The notes beneath the pieces are model-generated. The model did no database searches. It was not told where the DNA came from and saw only the letters and a program-made list of their open reading frames with translations. A program made the translations under genes and the position numbers. Positions 24,251-32,693 of a stretch of 64,000 nt of DNA are shown here, piece after piece. The stretch is from the NCBI GenBank assembly GCA_018064885.1, contig JAGHUI010000077.1:1-64000 (forward strand), in the 5' to 3' direction. Within the stretch, counting starts at the first letter, position 1. Every line of letters starts with the position of its first letter. This DNA comes from Candidatus Minthosoma equi. GTDB lineage: Bacteria > Bacteroidota > Bacteroidia > Bacteroidales > Bacteroidaceae.

Positions 24251-25855
24251 ATGGAGCAAGCAAATAAATACAGAGATTCTTCCGAGTACCCATGCGGTAT
24301 GGCAGATTTTGAGGATCTGCGCAATCGTGGATGCTTATATGTTGACAAGACTGACATTATTTACAAAATGTTGAAGTCTAAGTTCATCTTCATGAGTCGT
24401 CCACGACGATTCGGCAAGTCATTGCTATGTTCCACCCTCAAGGCATATTTTGAAGGAAAGAAGGAATTGTTCGAGGGGCTCAAGATAATGAATCTTGAGA
24501 AGGAATGGAAGCGCTATCCTGTACTGCACTTCAGCATCAGCGGCATAAAGGACATGCCAATAGATCAAATGGCATCGGGATTAGGTTTTCAATTGAGATG
24601 GTATGAGGATATCTACGGCACTCCAAGTGCAGACGAAACGACTCCCGGCAAGAGATTTATGGGCCTCATACGTCGTGCCCGTCAACAGACAGGCATGCAG
24701 GTTGTTGTCATCATCGACGAATACGACGCCCCTATGCTCACCCACATGCACGACGAGGAGCACAAGGCACAGGTGCGCCAGATACTGCAAGAGTTCTATC
24801 AAACCGTCAAGGAATGTGATGCCGATGAACGCTTTGTCTTCATCACTGGCATCACCAAGTTCTCGCAGATGAGCATCTTCTCCACGCTCAACAATCTATC
24901 CAACATCACGATGGACAAGAACTACGCATCCATCTGTGGCATCACGGAGTCAGAACTTCATGGCATATTTGACATCGATGTCGAGATGCTTGCTGATGAA
25001 TACGAGGTTGGCAAGGAAGAAATGTATGCCATTCTGAAAGAAAAGTATGATGGCTATCATTTCTTGGAGAAGACAGAGGACATTTACAATCCATACAGCC
25101 TCCTTCGCGCATTCTATCACCGCAAGCTTGATTCCTATTGGTTTGCCAGCGGCACACCTACATTCATCATCAACGAACTAAAGAAGAATGGCAAAGACAT
25201 ACTGAAATACGAAGGAGCAACTGCCACGTCAACGGAGTTTGACCAGCCGACAGAGAACATGGCGAGCCCATTGCCTCTGCTCTATCAAGCTGGCTATCTC
25301 ACAATTAAGTCGTACAATCCGTTTGCAAGCACATACGTTCTTGGTACACCTAACGCTGAAGTCAAGGCTGGGCTTATGGAGAACATTCTGCCGATAGTCA
25401 ATGGCACGAATCGTGCAGACAACATGAGTTACACAAGTAAAATCCTGACACAACTCTACGATGGCGAGTACGACGGAGCAATGAAGACGCTGCAAGCATT
25501 CCTCTACAGCATACCATACATGCAGCAGGGCAAGGACTACCTGAAGGATCTCGCCACGCTTGAAGCCTTCTACCAGCGCGACCTCTACATGTTCTTCTCA
25601 GGCATGTCAGCACTCGTGCAGTGTGAGGTAATGATGGCAGAGGGACGCACAGACATGGTGATGCGAATGGGCGAGAAATGCTTCGTATGTGAGTTCAAGG
25701 TCAGCGCCAATGCCAAGACAGCTATTGATCAGATAGACAGGAAGAAATACTACGAGCCATACCGCACCATCCAGCGCCGCATCATCAAGATAGGTGCCTA
25801 CTTCGATGTGAAGGAACGTACGCTGAAGGATTGGGAAGTGGAGGAACTGGATTGA
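24251..25855 (+). CDS. AAA-family ATPase with C-terminal PD-(D/E)XK nuclease-like domain (DUF1703-type)
   Basis: A 534-residue cytoplasmic protein. The N-terminal 'AAA-ATPase-like' domain has the family Walker A variant MSRPRRFGKSLLCSTLKAY (residues about 48-66) and Walker B VVIIDEYDAPML. The conserved opening YVDKTDIIYKML is present. The C-terminal region has a PD-(D/E)XK nuclease-like pattern, GRTDMVM then CFVCEFKVS, spaced as D-x(n)-E-x-K, followed by AIDQIDRKKY. Such genes occur in many copies in Bacteroidales and are of unknown function; defence or mobile-element roles have been suggested. Here it is bracketed by ~105-bp inverted repeats and other repeats, next to a type III restriction locus. 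Long inverted arms suggest rearrangement or mobility. Confidence 0.88.
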   Translation: MEQANKYRDSSEYPCGMADFEDLRNRGCLYVDKTDIIYKMLKSKFIFMSRPRRFGKSLLCSTLKAYFEGKKELFEGLKIMNLEKEWKRYPVLHFSISGIKDMPIDQMASGLGFQLRWYEDIYGTPSADETTPGKRFMGLIRRARQQTGMQVVVIIDEYDAPMLTHMHDEEHKAQVRQILQEFYQTVKECDADERFVFITGITKFSQMSIFSTLNNLSNITMDKNYASICGITESELHGIFDIDVEMLADEYEVGKEEMYAILKEKYDGYHFLEKTEDIYNPYSLLRAFYHRKLDSYWFASGTPTFIINELKKNGKDILKYEGATATSTEFDQPTENMASPLPLLYQAGYLTIKSYNPFASTYVLGTPNAEVKAGLMENILPIVNGTNRADNMSYTSKILTQLYDGEYDGAMKTLQAFLYSIPYMQQGKDYLKDLATLEAFYQRDLYMFFSGMSALVQCEVMMAEGRTDMVMRMGEKCFVCEFKVSANAKTAIDQIDRKKYYEPYRTIQRRIIKIGAYFDVKERTLKDWEVEELD

Positions 25856-25865
25856 TCCGTAACCG

Positions 25866-26030
25866 GTCAAGTAGGGGAGTAACTACAAATGACACCCCAT
25901 CCAAATTCCAGTCACAGTAGTCACAAATCACAGATAAACAGTTATTGAAAAACGAAAACAAGGGGCATGCACAATGCACACACCCCTATAGTGAGAAAAA
26001 TTATCAGTTATCAGTTATCAGTTTTTCAAA
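25866..26030. repeat. Direct repeat copy A (~165 bp) with two hairpins
   Basis: It aligns with copy B at 26287-26452. Order of parts: GGGGAGT...ACACCCC hairpin, the invariant CCAGTCACAGTAGTCACAAA and following CAGATAAACAGTT, a second hairpin (AGGGG...CCCCT here), then TTATCAG repeated three times and a T-run. It follows the ATPase stop by about 10 bases. Confidence 0.8.
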
Positions 26031-26106
26031 ACTAATATGCTTATACCATCCAAGTTTCTTGTGCCTCAAAGCATACCATCTTCCTGCGAGCTTCCAAAAT
26101 ACTATC

Positions 26107-26210
26107 TGCAAAGATGTGTCTTTTTTTGATTCTTGCAAATAATTAACTCAAAAGTTAAGAAGTGAAGTGGAATTAGCTTCGAAAAGACATAATTGTGTTA
26201 TTTTTAGTGG
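26107..26210. repeat. Right arm of the ~105-bp inverted repeat
   Basis: This is the inverted counterpart of 24121-24227. On the minus strand it retains the promoter elements of the left arm (TTTG and CATCTTTG with a similar spacer), aimed back at the 3' end of the ATPase gene. No reading frame in that direction follows it, so it may be the relic of a second copy of the locus. Confidence 0.8.
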
Positions 26211-26286
26211 CTTTCCAAGTTAAGAATCCATCTCCATACGCTGAACGAATCGTTCACCGTCAACCACAGTGCCGAATTTGCAATCT

Positions 26287-26452
26287 GATCAAAGTAGGGG
26301 AGTCGCTACTAACGACACCCCCCCCACGTTCCAGTCACAGTAGTCACAAATCACAGATAAACAGTTGTTGAAAACGAAACAAGGAATCTGCATTTTACAG
26401 ACCCCTTGTAACGAGAAAATTATCAGTTATCAGTTTATCAGTTTTTTAAATT
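26287..26452. repeat. Direct repeat copy B (~165 bp) with two hairpins
   Basis: Same organisation as copy A, with the hairpin sequences changed but still paired: loop changes in GGGGAGT...ACACCCC, and ACAAGG/CCTTGT plus TCTG/CAGA in the second hairpin. It ends with TTATCAG repeats and a T-run, about 50 bases after the res stop codon in transcription direction. Between the right arm and copy B (26211-26286) I see nothing. Confidence 0.8.
26379..26409 (-). terminator. Terminator-like hairpin after res (inside copy B)
   Basis: On the minus strand ACAAGG pairs with CCTTGT around TCTG/CAGA, followed by TTTCGTTTTC. It lies about 95 bases beyond the res stop. Copy A has an analogous hairpin with a T-rich tail in the same direction. 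Confidence 0.55.
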
Positions 26453-26504
26453 GTATGAGTTCTTATGATTGTTATAGAAGCTGACAAAATCACGAAATAT
26501 CATC

Positions 26505-28991
26505 TCAACATACCCCGTCTTCTGCAGCCATCATAGTATCATCAGCAGCAGCAATTTCGTATTTAACGTCTTTGTGGACACTGGCAGAATTGAACAATTC
26601 CGCAAATAGCTTCCATCCATCTGTACTTCCTTCTTGATAGCTGTAGTTCGCATTGTCATTGTAATACCACATGCCGTTCTCCTTGCGTACAATACCGCCT
26701 TCATAGTGGAACAATTCACGATTCAAACCATTCAAAACGCATAATCGTTTTTGCAAAGCTTCTGCTTTATTCTTCGTTTCTGTGGATGCTGCTGTTTGTC
26801 CGCCCTTAGTGTCAAAGAGGCCAATCGTACCATCCTTCTTTTTATAAATCCAGTCAGGATAGAACAGGGCGTCCTCCTGCTTCACTTCGTTGTAGTAGCG
26901 GATAGCAAGCCAATCCTTGCCGTTGTCACCATTCTTGAACCACCATTCTATACAATCCTGCTGTTCAAGGAATTTGGCAAATGCCTCTTCAGTCTTACGA
27001 CCGACATAATTCTTCTGAAGATAAAATGGGGTAAGCAAACATTTTGTTTCTGGCAAAGCTTCATACTCCTCTGTGAAAGCATACATTTTGCGAAGGACAA
27101 ACGGTTCGCTCTCTCTCGTCTCATTCTTTTCTCTTCTTTTTTGCAATTGTTCTTCAAGCAGAGGATGATAGTTCTTTAGCGTATCGGTTATCAATCTTCT
27201 GAACAAACTGCTATCGTCTTTGTTGACTACGTCATTCAAGAATACACGATACCACCTGTCTTCATTTTCATTAGGCAAAGCGTAGATCTTGAACCAGAGA
27301 CGTATAGCACTCTTCAAAGTAGGAACAGAACGTACGATATTACCAACCTTGCAGTCATTGTCTGTCTGTGAACGCAGGATGTTTACAAGGTGAAGCGAGA
27401 ATAACTTCTGCACATCGCTACGGCTCCATTCACGCGAGATAACATCTGATTCCTTCAGTAACAATCCGATTTTCTCATATTCATGGCATATTCCGTTTAC
27501 TGCTATTTGATGTTTGAAATCTGCCGAAACATCAAGTCCCTTAGCGGAAATCTTCTCTTGAAGTAAGGTTGCATTTAGGATGTCATCTTCTTTAATGCCA
27601 AAGTATGCGTTGAATGTATCAAACAAGCATTGCTGGAACTCTCCCGACTTACCAAGGTCGCCATAATCCACACGAGAAATGAAATCTGTCAGCAACTTGT
27701 AATCTACAACATAATCCTTGCCCTTCTTATTATGCGCAATGAGAGTCTTAGGACGGTTTCCTTGTTCTGTATATTCTGCTTCCTCAACAGCTTTGCGCGA
27801 ACAGTTAGTGTAGATATAGCCATTGCGGAACACCTTCGACACTTCTTCGTTCATTATAGGCACACGCAGAATACGTCCTATCGTTTGAGTGTGAAAAATC
27901 TCCGACTTCACGTCACGGAACATCACCAACACTTGTGCACGAGGGCAATCCCATCCTGTACCTGCCGCTGTCTTGAATAGCAGATACTCGTATTCGCTAT
28001 CATCAAGTTCCAAACCTTCAGGCTTCTTCTTGCCTGTAAACCAAGAGGCAATACGGTTTGCCTTAACGCCTTGGGAAATAAGATATTCCTTTGTGATTTC
28101 TTCTTTAGTAGGCTTGCCTTCTTTGGTAAGTTCTTCATCATCGTTAGGCAACTGAATTATGACAAGGGGATTGACGTTAGCTCCAAAGGATTCAATTTCC
28201 TTTTTCAGTTCATTGCGTCTGTCAATGGCAAGTCGCAGAAGGATATGATCTTCGTCCTCGTATTCATACTTGCTCAATTCCTCTTTCGTCTGACAGATGA
28301 GATTTGCTTTTATCAAACCTGCATCTACAACGTCTTTATGCTTTATGCGCACATACCCAGCTTTACCATCTTCAATCTCATCCTGTGTAGGGATTGTTTC
28401 TTTCTTGGGAGTGGCTGATACCAAGAGCTTTATCTTCGGATCCAAAGGATCGATGACATCACGTTGTGAAGCATCTGTAAGGTTCAAATGTGCTTCGTCT
28501 ATAATCAGGATAATCTCAATACCATTCTCATGACTGTTATCAACGAAATCCTCAAAGTACACACGACTTTCGTGACGCATACGAGGATCATCTGGACGGC
28601 GATAAATACGGTTCTCTGCTGCCTGACTCACCAGTTTCTGCCAGTTAAGGAACAGCACGTCATTTTTCTGCAACGCACCTAGATTGAAGTCTTCAATAGT
28701 CAAAAGTCGTCCGTGCTTGCTTGTAGGGAAATACTTATCAAACTTCTCCTTACTTTGCATGGCAAGGTCGTCTGAAAATGTAATCCACACATACGCCACA
28801 TTCTGATCCCAGTCGGGTTGTTCGGCAAGGTCACAAATCATCTTCTCCGTCATGTAAGTCTTGCCACTACCTGTTGGAGCCTTGAATACGATAGGAATCT
28901 GACGTTCTCTGCTTGGCCAGAGTTCTTTGATGTGTTTTATCATTTTTTCAACTGCCTCGTCTTGAAATGCTATACTCTTCATGCTTGCCAT
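26505..28991 (-). CDS. res: Type III restriction enzyme Res subunit
   Basis: An 828-residue restriction subunit that, with Mod, translocates or slides on DNA using ATP and cleaves near paired unmethylated sites. The superfamily 2 helicase motifs are visible: FKAPTGSGKTYM (I), IILIIDEAHLNL (II), LLVSATPKKE (III), KTAAGTGWDCPRAQVLV (V) and FHTQTIGRILRVP (VI). The C-terminal nuclease is a PD-(D/E)XK type, seen as FYPDWIYKKKDGTIGLFDTKGG; the usual Glu of ETKG is Asp here. The length is at the short end for Res proteins. It starts 6 bases after the mod stop, so translation is probably coupled. No frame interruptions are seen. Confidence 0.92.
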   Translation of the reverse strand: MASMKSIAFQDEAVEKMIKHIKELWPSRERQIPIVFKAPTGSGKTYMTEKMICDLAEQPDWDQNVAYVWITFSDDLAMQSKEKFDKYFPTSKHGRLLTIEDFNLGALQKNDVLFLNWQKLVSQAAENRIYRRPDDPRMRHESRVYFEDFVDNSHENGIEIILIIDEAHLNLTDASQRDVIDPLDPKIKLLVSATPKKETIPTQDEIEDGKAGYVRIKHKDVVDAGLIKANLICQTKEELSKYEYEDEDHILLRLAIDRRNELKKEIESFGANVNPLVIIQLPNDDEELTKEGKPTKEEITKEYLISQGVKANRIASWFTGKKKPEGLELDDSEYEYLLFKTAAGTGWDCPRAQVLVMFRDVKSEIFHTQTIGRILRVPIMNEEVSKVFRNGYIYTNCSRKAVEEAEYTEQGNRPKTLIAHNKKGKDYVVDYKLLTDFISRVDYGDLGKSGEFQQCLFDTFNAYFGIKEDDILNATLLQEKISAKGLDVSADFKHQIAVNGICHEYEKIGLLLKESDVISREWSRSDVQKLFSLHLVNILRSQTDNDCKVGNIVRSVPTLKSAIRLWFKIYALPNENEDRWYRVFLNDVVNKDDSSLFRRLITDTLKNYHPLLEEQLQKRREKNETRESEPFVLRKMYAFTEEYEALPETKCLLTPFYLQKNYVGRKTEEAFAKFLEQQDCIEWWFKNGDNGKDWLAIRYYNEVKQEDALFYPDWIYKKKDGTIGLFDTKGGQTAASTETKNKAEALQKRLCVLNGLNRELFHYEGGIVRKENGMWYYNDNANYSYQEGSTDGWKLFAELFNSASVHKDVKYEIAAADDTMMAAEDGVC

Positions 28992-28997
28992 ATTTCC

Positions 28998-30926
28998 TTA
29001 TGAGTTAAGTGACTTATAAATAGCGAGTATTGGCTGTGGAATGCCTTTAATTTGGACATGAGGGTCGTCGTCAAAGTATGCTTCAAAAGACCCTACGTCG
29101 CCGAAACTGAAGATGTAAACGTTCTTCTGCCCTTTTAGGTTTTGCACATCATCTACGAATTCATCGAAAGGTCTCCGTTTATCTTCTTCAAAATATACTG
29201 CTGTCCAAACTTCCTTGTCCTTATCCTTGAATATCTGATAATTGTCCGTTGTTTTCTGCTCGTAAAGCGTGTTCTCTGCAAGAGCAAGCAGACAACCTGC
29301 CTTTTGTGCAAGGATTGTCTTGTCCTCATCGGTTGCTTGACTGCTGGCGTTGGAACCGACAAATGATGTGCGGTAGTATTTGAGGGAGTTGCCGAGAGGT
29401 GGAACTTGTTGTTTATTTGTAGTAACTCCTTTTAGTATTAAACAATTATCTTCTATGGTCGTTATAAATTGTTCATACGAATTCTCATACATTCTTCTGG
29501 CATTATCCAAATCCTCAATTTTAGACTTCGCATTTTTGATGTTTGATGCACTTATCTTCCATCTGTACAACACGTCTTCACTCTCGTATTCGCCATCACA
29601 ACCATTCATCGTGTTGGCGATTCGTTTATAAGTTATTTCTGCAATATTGTCGAATCCCTTATCAAATGCAACTTCACATCCCTTTACAGCCTTTTTATTC
29701 CCATTATTGTCAAACGTATAGGTTTTATCTGCTGATTGCACGAGAATACATTTTCTAGTACCACCATCATTTTCATTCAGAATCTCACAAGCGTGTAATG
29801 TGGTTCCACTTCCTGCAAAAAAATCAACGACTACAAGATCACGAGACGAGAATGGCATTTGCAATAGTTGAGTAATAAGTCCCGTTGGTTTGGGATTTGA
29901 GAACATCTTTTTATGACCAAGATACGCAAGCATTTCATCTGCAGCATCTTTATTCGTTACGTTATTTATAATACTTCGAAACACTTTGCCTTCTGGCATT
30001 CGGATTTTGTGCATAACAGTATATCCACCATCATCATTTTTTACAAAGACAACGTCCCCTCGTTCTTTCTCTGCGATGAAAGTTTTCTCACTAATTTGCC
30101 AAGTTCCATCCTTAATGATAGAACCATCCGGGCATTCCACATCGTAAATAATTGGATTGTTAAGGCCTGGACGTGAGAGTGTGTCAAAGTAGTATAAACC
30201 TATTTCATCTTGGAATTTATACCTTTTTAGATATTCAGGAGCATACGGAATTCTCCATTTCTTATCATTGTCGTCTTTTGCTTTCTTTCTATAAATCAGA
30301 ATATACTCATGGTCAGTTGCCACATAAGTGGAATCATTACCTCCGCCTTTGCGTTTCTGCCAAACTAATTCTGTAACATTACCTCCTGGAAAGATTTTCT
30401 CACACAATAGTTTGAGATTTGCATATTCATTTTCGTCAATAGAAATAAATATCACGCCATTTGGCTTCAACAAACCTTTAGCAAGTACAAGACGTTTATT
30501 CATGAATGATAACCATGCGCTATGTCGTAATGGGTGAGTTGCTTTCAATGCAGTTCCATCTGGAAACTTGTCTAAGAACCTCTTGTCTTTATAAGTAAAT
30601 CCATCGCTACCTGTGTTGTATGGAGGATCGATATAAATCACGTCCACCTTGCCTTGATGCGTGTAGTTAAGACAAGTTAGAGCATGGTAGTTATCGCCCT
30701 CAATAAGGATGTGAGTAGGTTTGCCATCATCATTCGGAATGGCAAGTTCAGGTACTTCTTCAAGAATAGGTATCTTGTTTTCGCTTTCTGCATCGAAAGC
30801 TTCGGGTACGTCTATCCATTGCAAACCGAAACGGTTCTCCTGTTTCAGTTGTGAATTGAGATAGGCAACCTTGCTCTCCAATTCTTTAATTTGACGATGG
30901 AGGTCGTCAATATTCTCTTCAGCCAT
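28998..30926 (-). CDS. mod: Type III DNA-methyltransferase Mod subunit
   Basis: A 642-residue adenine-N6 methyltransferase that supplies sequence recognition for both modification and restriction. It starts with a coiled-coil-like segment (IKELESKVAYLNSQLKQE). Motif IV DPPY lies in VIYIDPPYNTGSDGF at residues about 97-110. It precedes motif I, VVVDFFAGSGTTLHA, in the order typical of beta-class enzymes. The target-recognition region lies between them (about residues 200-330). No simple-sequence repeat that could cause phase variation was found in the coding region. It is preceded by a long structured leader and a promoter at 31232-31263, and followed by res. Confidence 0.94.
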   Translation of the reverse strand: MAEENIDDLHRQIKELESKVAYLNSQLKQENRFGLQWIDVPEAFDAESENKIPILEEVPELAIPNDDGKPTHILIEGDNYHALTCLNYTHQGKVDVIYIDPPYNTGSDGFTYKDKRFLDKFPDGTALKATHPLRHSAWLSFMNKRLVLAKGLLKPNGVIFISIDENEYANLKLLCEKIFPGGNVTELVWQKRKGGGNDSTYVATDHEYILIYRKKAKDDNDKKWRIPYAPEYLKRYKFQDEIGLYYFDTLSRPGLNNPIIYDVECPDGSIIKDGTWQISEKTFIAEKERGDVVFVKNDDGGYTVMHKIRMPEGKVFRSIINNVTNKDAADEMLAYLGHKKMFSNPKPTGLITQLLQMPFSSRDLVVVDFFAGSGTTLHACEILNENDGGTRKCILVQSADKTYTFDNNGNKKAVKGCEVAFDKGFDNIAEITYKRIANTMNGCDGEYESEDVLYRWKISASNIKNAKSKIEDLDNARRMYENSYEQFITTIEDNCLILKGVTTNKQQVPPLGNSLKYYRTSFVGSNASSQATDEDKTILAQKAGCLLALAENTLYEQKTTDNYQIFKDKDKEVWTAVYFEEDKRRPFDEFVDDVQNLKGQKNVYIFSFGDVGSFEAYFDDDPHVQIKGIPQPILAIYKSLNS

Positions 30927-31006
30927 AGTGATAAATCGTTGCTGTACAGTTCATGCATCAATCTATCACTCACGTGACCGCACAAGAAAGGCATGAACCT
31001 TCTTAT

Positions 31007-31192
31007 GCGTTCGTCGAGGCTTCGTCTGGAAAATGAGACCTCATTACCAAATAAGAAATGTCCATGCCTAAGCATGAACATTGACTTCTTATAATTGGTA
31101 ATAAGGCACACTTCTCCCTGAGGAAGTTGCCTAACCACTATTTATTGTGTTCTTATCTCAAATTAGTTTTCCAGACGAATTCAGACGAACGC
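31007..31192 (-). repeat. 186-bp foldback element in the mod leader (MITE-like or structured RNA)
   Basis: GCGTTCGTC (31007-31015) pairs with GACGAACGC (31184-31192) and TTCGTCTGGAAAA (31021-31033) with TTTTCCAGACGAA (31167-31179). Inside are two hairpins. One of about 24 pairs runs 31044-31101 (TTACCAA/TTGGTAA, ATAAGAA/TTCTTAT, CATGC/GCATG). The other runs 31104-31132 (AGGCA/TGCCT, ACTTC/GAAGT). On the mod strand the right part can be read as FPDEASTNA. From memory, similar short peptides appear as spurious ORFs in a dispersed Bacteroidales repeat. Confidence 0.75.
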
Positions 31193-31231
31193 AAATAATA
31201 GTCAATGCGCGTTATATGTTCTTTCTATGTG

Positions 31232-31263
31232 CAAATTTACACTTTTTCCGTTTCCCCACCAAA
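31232..31263 (-). promoter_or_regulatory. Promoter of mod-res
   Basis: On the minus strand, TTTG (31260-31263) and TAAATTTG (31232-31239) fit the Bacteroidetes consensus with a 20-bp spacer. Transcription from about 31225 gives a leader of roughly 300 bases that includes the foldback. Confidence 0.75.
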
Positions 31264-31271
31264 ACTTTATG

Positions 31272-31317
31272 AAAAAAAATAGGGCAGGGCTCACATGGTG
31301 TGCGTCCTGCCTATTTT
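31272..31317 (-). terminator. Terminator of the gyrA-TPR cluster
   Basis: On the minus strand AAAATAGGCAGG pairs with CCTGCCCTATTTT (one bulged base) and is followed by a run of eight T residues. It lies 38 bases after the TPR gene stop and just ahead of the mod promoter. Confidence 0.85.
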
Positions 31318-31354
31318 GTACGTGTATTTAACGTGAATTCGTGGATTGTTCAAA

Positions 31355-32653
31355 TTAATTCTTGTAGTACTTCTTGTATGGTGCTGCAAGGGCTGCCTGC
31401 TGAGTGTTGTTGTAGAGAATGTAGAGTGATTCACCCCAGTTCTCTGGCTCGTCTGGATACTTTGATTCGAGTTCCTTGAAGAGCTTGATGGCTTCGTCCA
31501 TGTCGGCTTTCTTGCTGCCGCCTGCCTGTGCCTTCATCCATGCTGAACGTGCTGCCATTACGAGGCCCTTTGATTCGCCTGGATATGCCTTTGCTGCATC
31601 GAGGAAGATCTGCTTTGCTCCTTCGTAATCCTGTGCCTCGAACTTCATCTGACCTTCCATGAGGTATGCGTTGATGGCGTTCTCGTTGTCAGCAAATTCT
31701 GTCTTGATGAGCTCTGCTGTCTTCTTGAAGCCTTCTACGTCCTTTGCCTGGAACTGGTTCTGCATGAGGAGGATGGCGAAGCTTGCACGGAGGTCTTTCT
31801 GATCTTCGTCGCCCTTGAGTGCTTCGATGCCTTCTGTGAAGATCTGGTTCTGCTTAGCTTGATCCTTTTCGCGGTAGTAGTTTGCGAGTGACTGGTATGC
31901 GATGCCCTTGTACTTTGTTGGCATGAGGTCTCTGTAGGCTGCTATGATGTCTGCCTCAGATGATTCCTTGATGTTGAGGATTGACTGTGCCTTGAATGCC
32001 TTTGCGTATGTCTTCCACTCGTCGAGGTTCTGGTTTGAGAAGTCCTTCATGAGTGCAGATTTCTCCATTACGTCGAGGAACTGTGTTGCATACTTAGCGC
32101 CGAGCTTGAGGTCTGCCTGATTCTCTTCTTCTGCATTTGAGTATGTCTGTGCTGCCTGAAGGAGCTGGATGGCTGGGTTGATGGCTGCATTCTGGAGCTG
32201 TACGTGAGCAAGCTTCTTTTCCTCGTCCTTCATCTTTTCGTCTGCAACAAGGTTGTCGTTTGCCTTCTGTGCATATTCTACGAGCTTTGATGCGCATTCA
32301 ATGAACTTTGGCTTTGCTGATTCGTCTGCCTTTGCTTCGTTCTCGAGCTTGACATAGTATTGGTACTGGATATCTGTAGCTGTCTTGAATGTCAGGTAGT
32401 CGTTGGCAAGCAATGGGTTCTTTACAGCTTCCTCGATGAGTGGGAGGGCGCCGTCAAGCTTTGCGTAGTCAGTCTCCTTACGGCCATACTGTGGGTTGGC
32501 GATGGATGTCTCGTAAGTTGTTTTAGCCTTCTTTACAAGTGCTTCAGCTTCTTTCTGAGCTGCTTTCTGTGCCTTGATTGCTTCCTTGTCCTGTGCGAAT
32601 GTTGTTCCGCTTGCAAGGAGAAGGCCTGCCATGATGAGAATGTACTTCTTCAT
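31355..32653 (-). CDS. Secreted TPR-like helical repeat protein
   Basis: A 432-residue protein with a signal peptide (KKYILIMAGLLLASGTTFAQ, likely cleaved before QDKEA) and an alpha-helical, Ala/Lys/Glu-rich body. TPR-type helices are visible in the C-terminal half, for example AINAYLMEGQMKFEAQDYEGAKQ and PGESKGLVMAARSAWMK. It would act in the periplasm, perhaps as a scaffold. It begins 40 bases after gyrA and ends in a strong terminator, so it is the last gene of a gyrA transcript. I recall a TPR protein in this position in other Bacteroidales, but its function is not known. Confidence 0.82.
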   Translation of the reverse strand: MKKYILIMAGLLLASGTTFAQDKEAIKAQKAAQKEAEALVKKAKTTYETSIANPQYGRKETDYAKLDGALPLIEEAVKNPLLANDYLTFKTATDIQYQYYVKLENEAKADESAKPKFIECASKLVEYAQKANDNLVADEKMKDEEKKLAHVQLQNAAINPAIQLLQAAQTYSNAEEENQADLKLGAKYATQFLDVMEKSALMKDFSNQNLDEWKTYAKAFKAQSILNIKESSEADIIAAYRDLMPTKYKGIAYQSLANYYREKDQAKQNQIFTEGIEALKGDEDQKDLRASFAILLMQNQFQAKDVEGFKKTAELIKTEFADNENAINAYLMEGQMKFEAQDYEGAKQIFLDAAKAYPGESKGLVMAARSAWMKAQAGGSKKADMDEAIKLFKELESKYPDEPENWGESLYILYNNTQQAALAAPYKKYYKN

Positions 32654-32693
32654 AATGAATTCGTTTAATAGGTTAATTGTTATTTTTTATTGC

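Noticed and set aside
28998..30926. Phase-variable mod through simple repeats
   Set aside because: No tetra- or pentanucleotide tract was found in mod or its leader; the octanucleotide array in the window is at kdsB, not here.
30845..31138. 97-codon minus-strand ORF upstream of mod
   Set aside because: It runs through the foldback element and into the mod N-terminus in another frame. It is better explained as a spurious frame created by the repeat.
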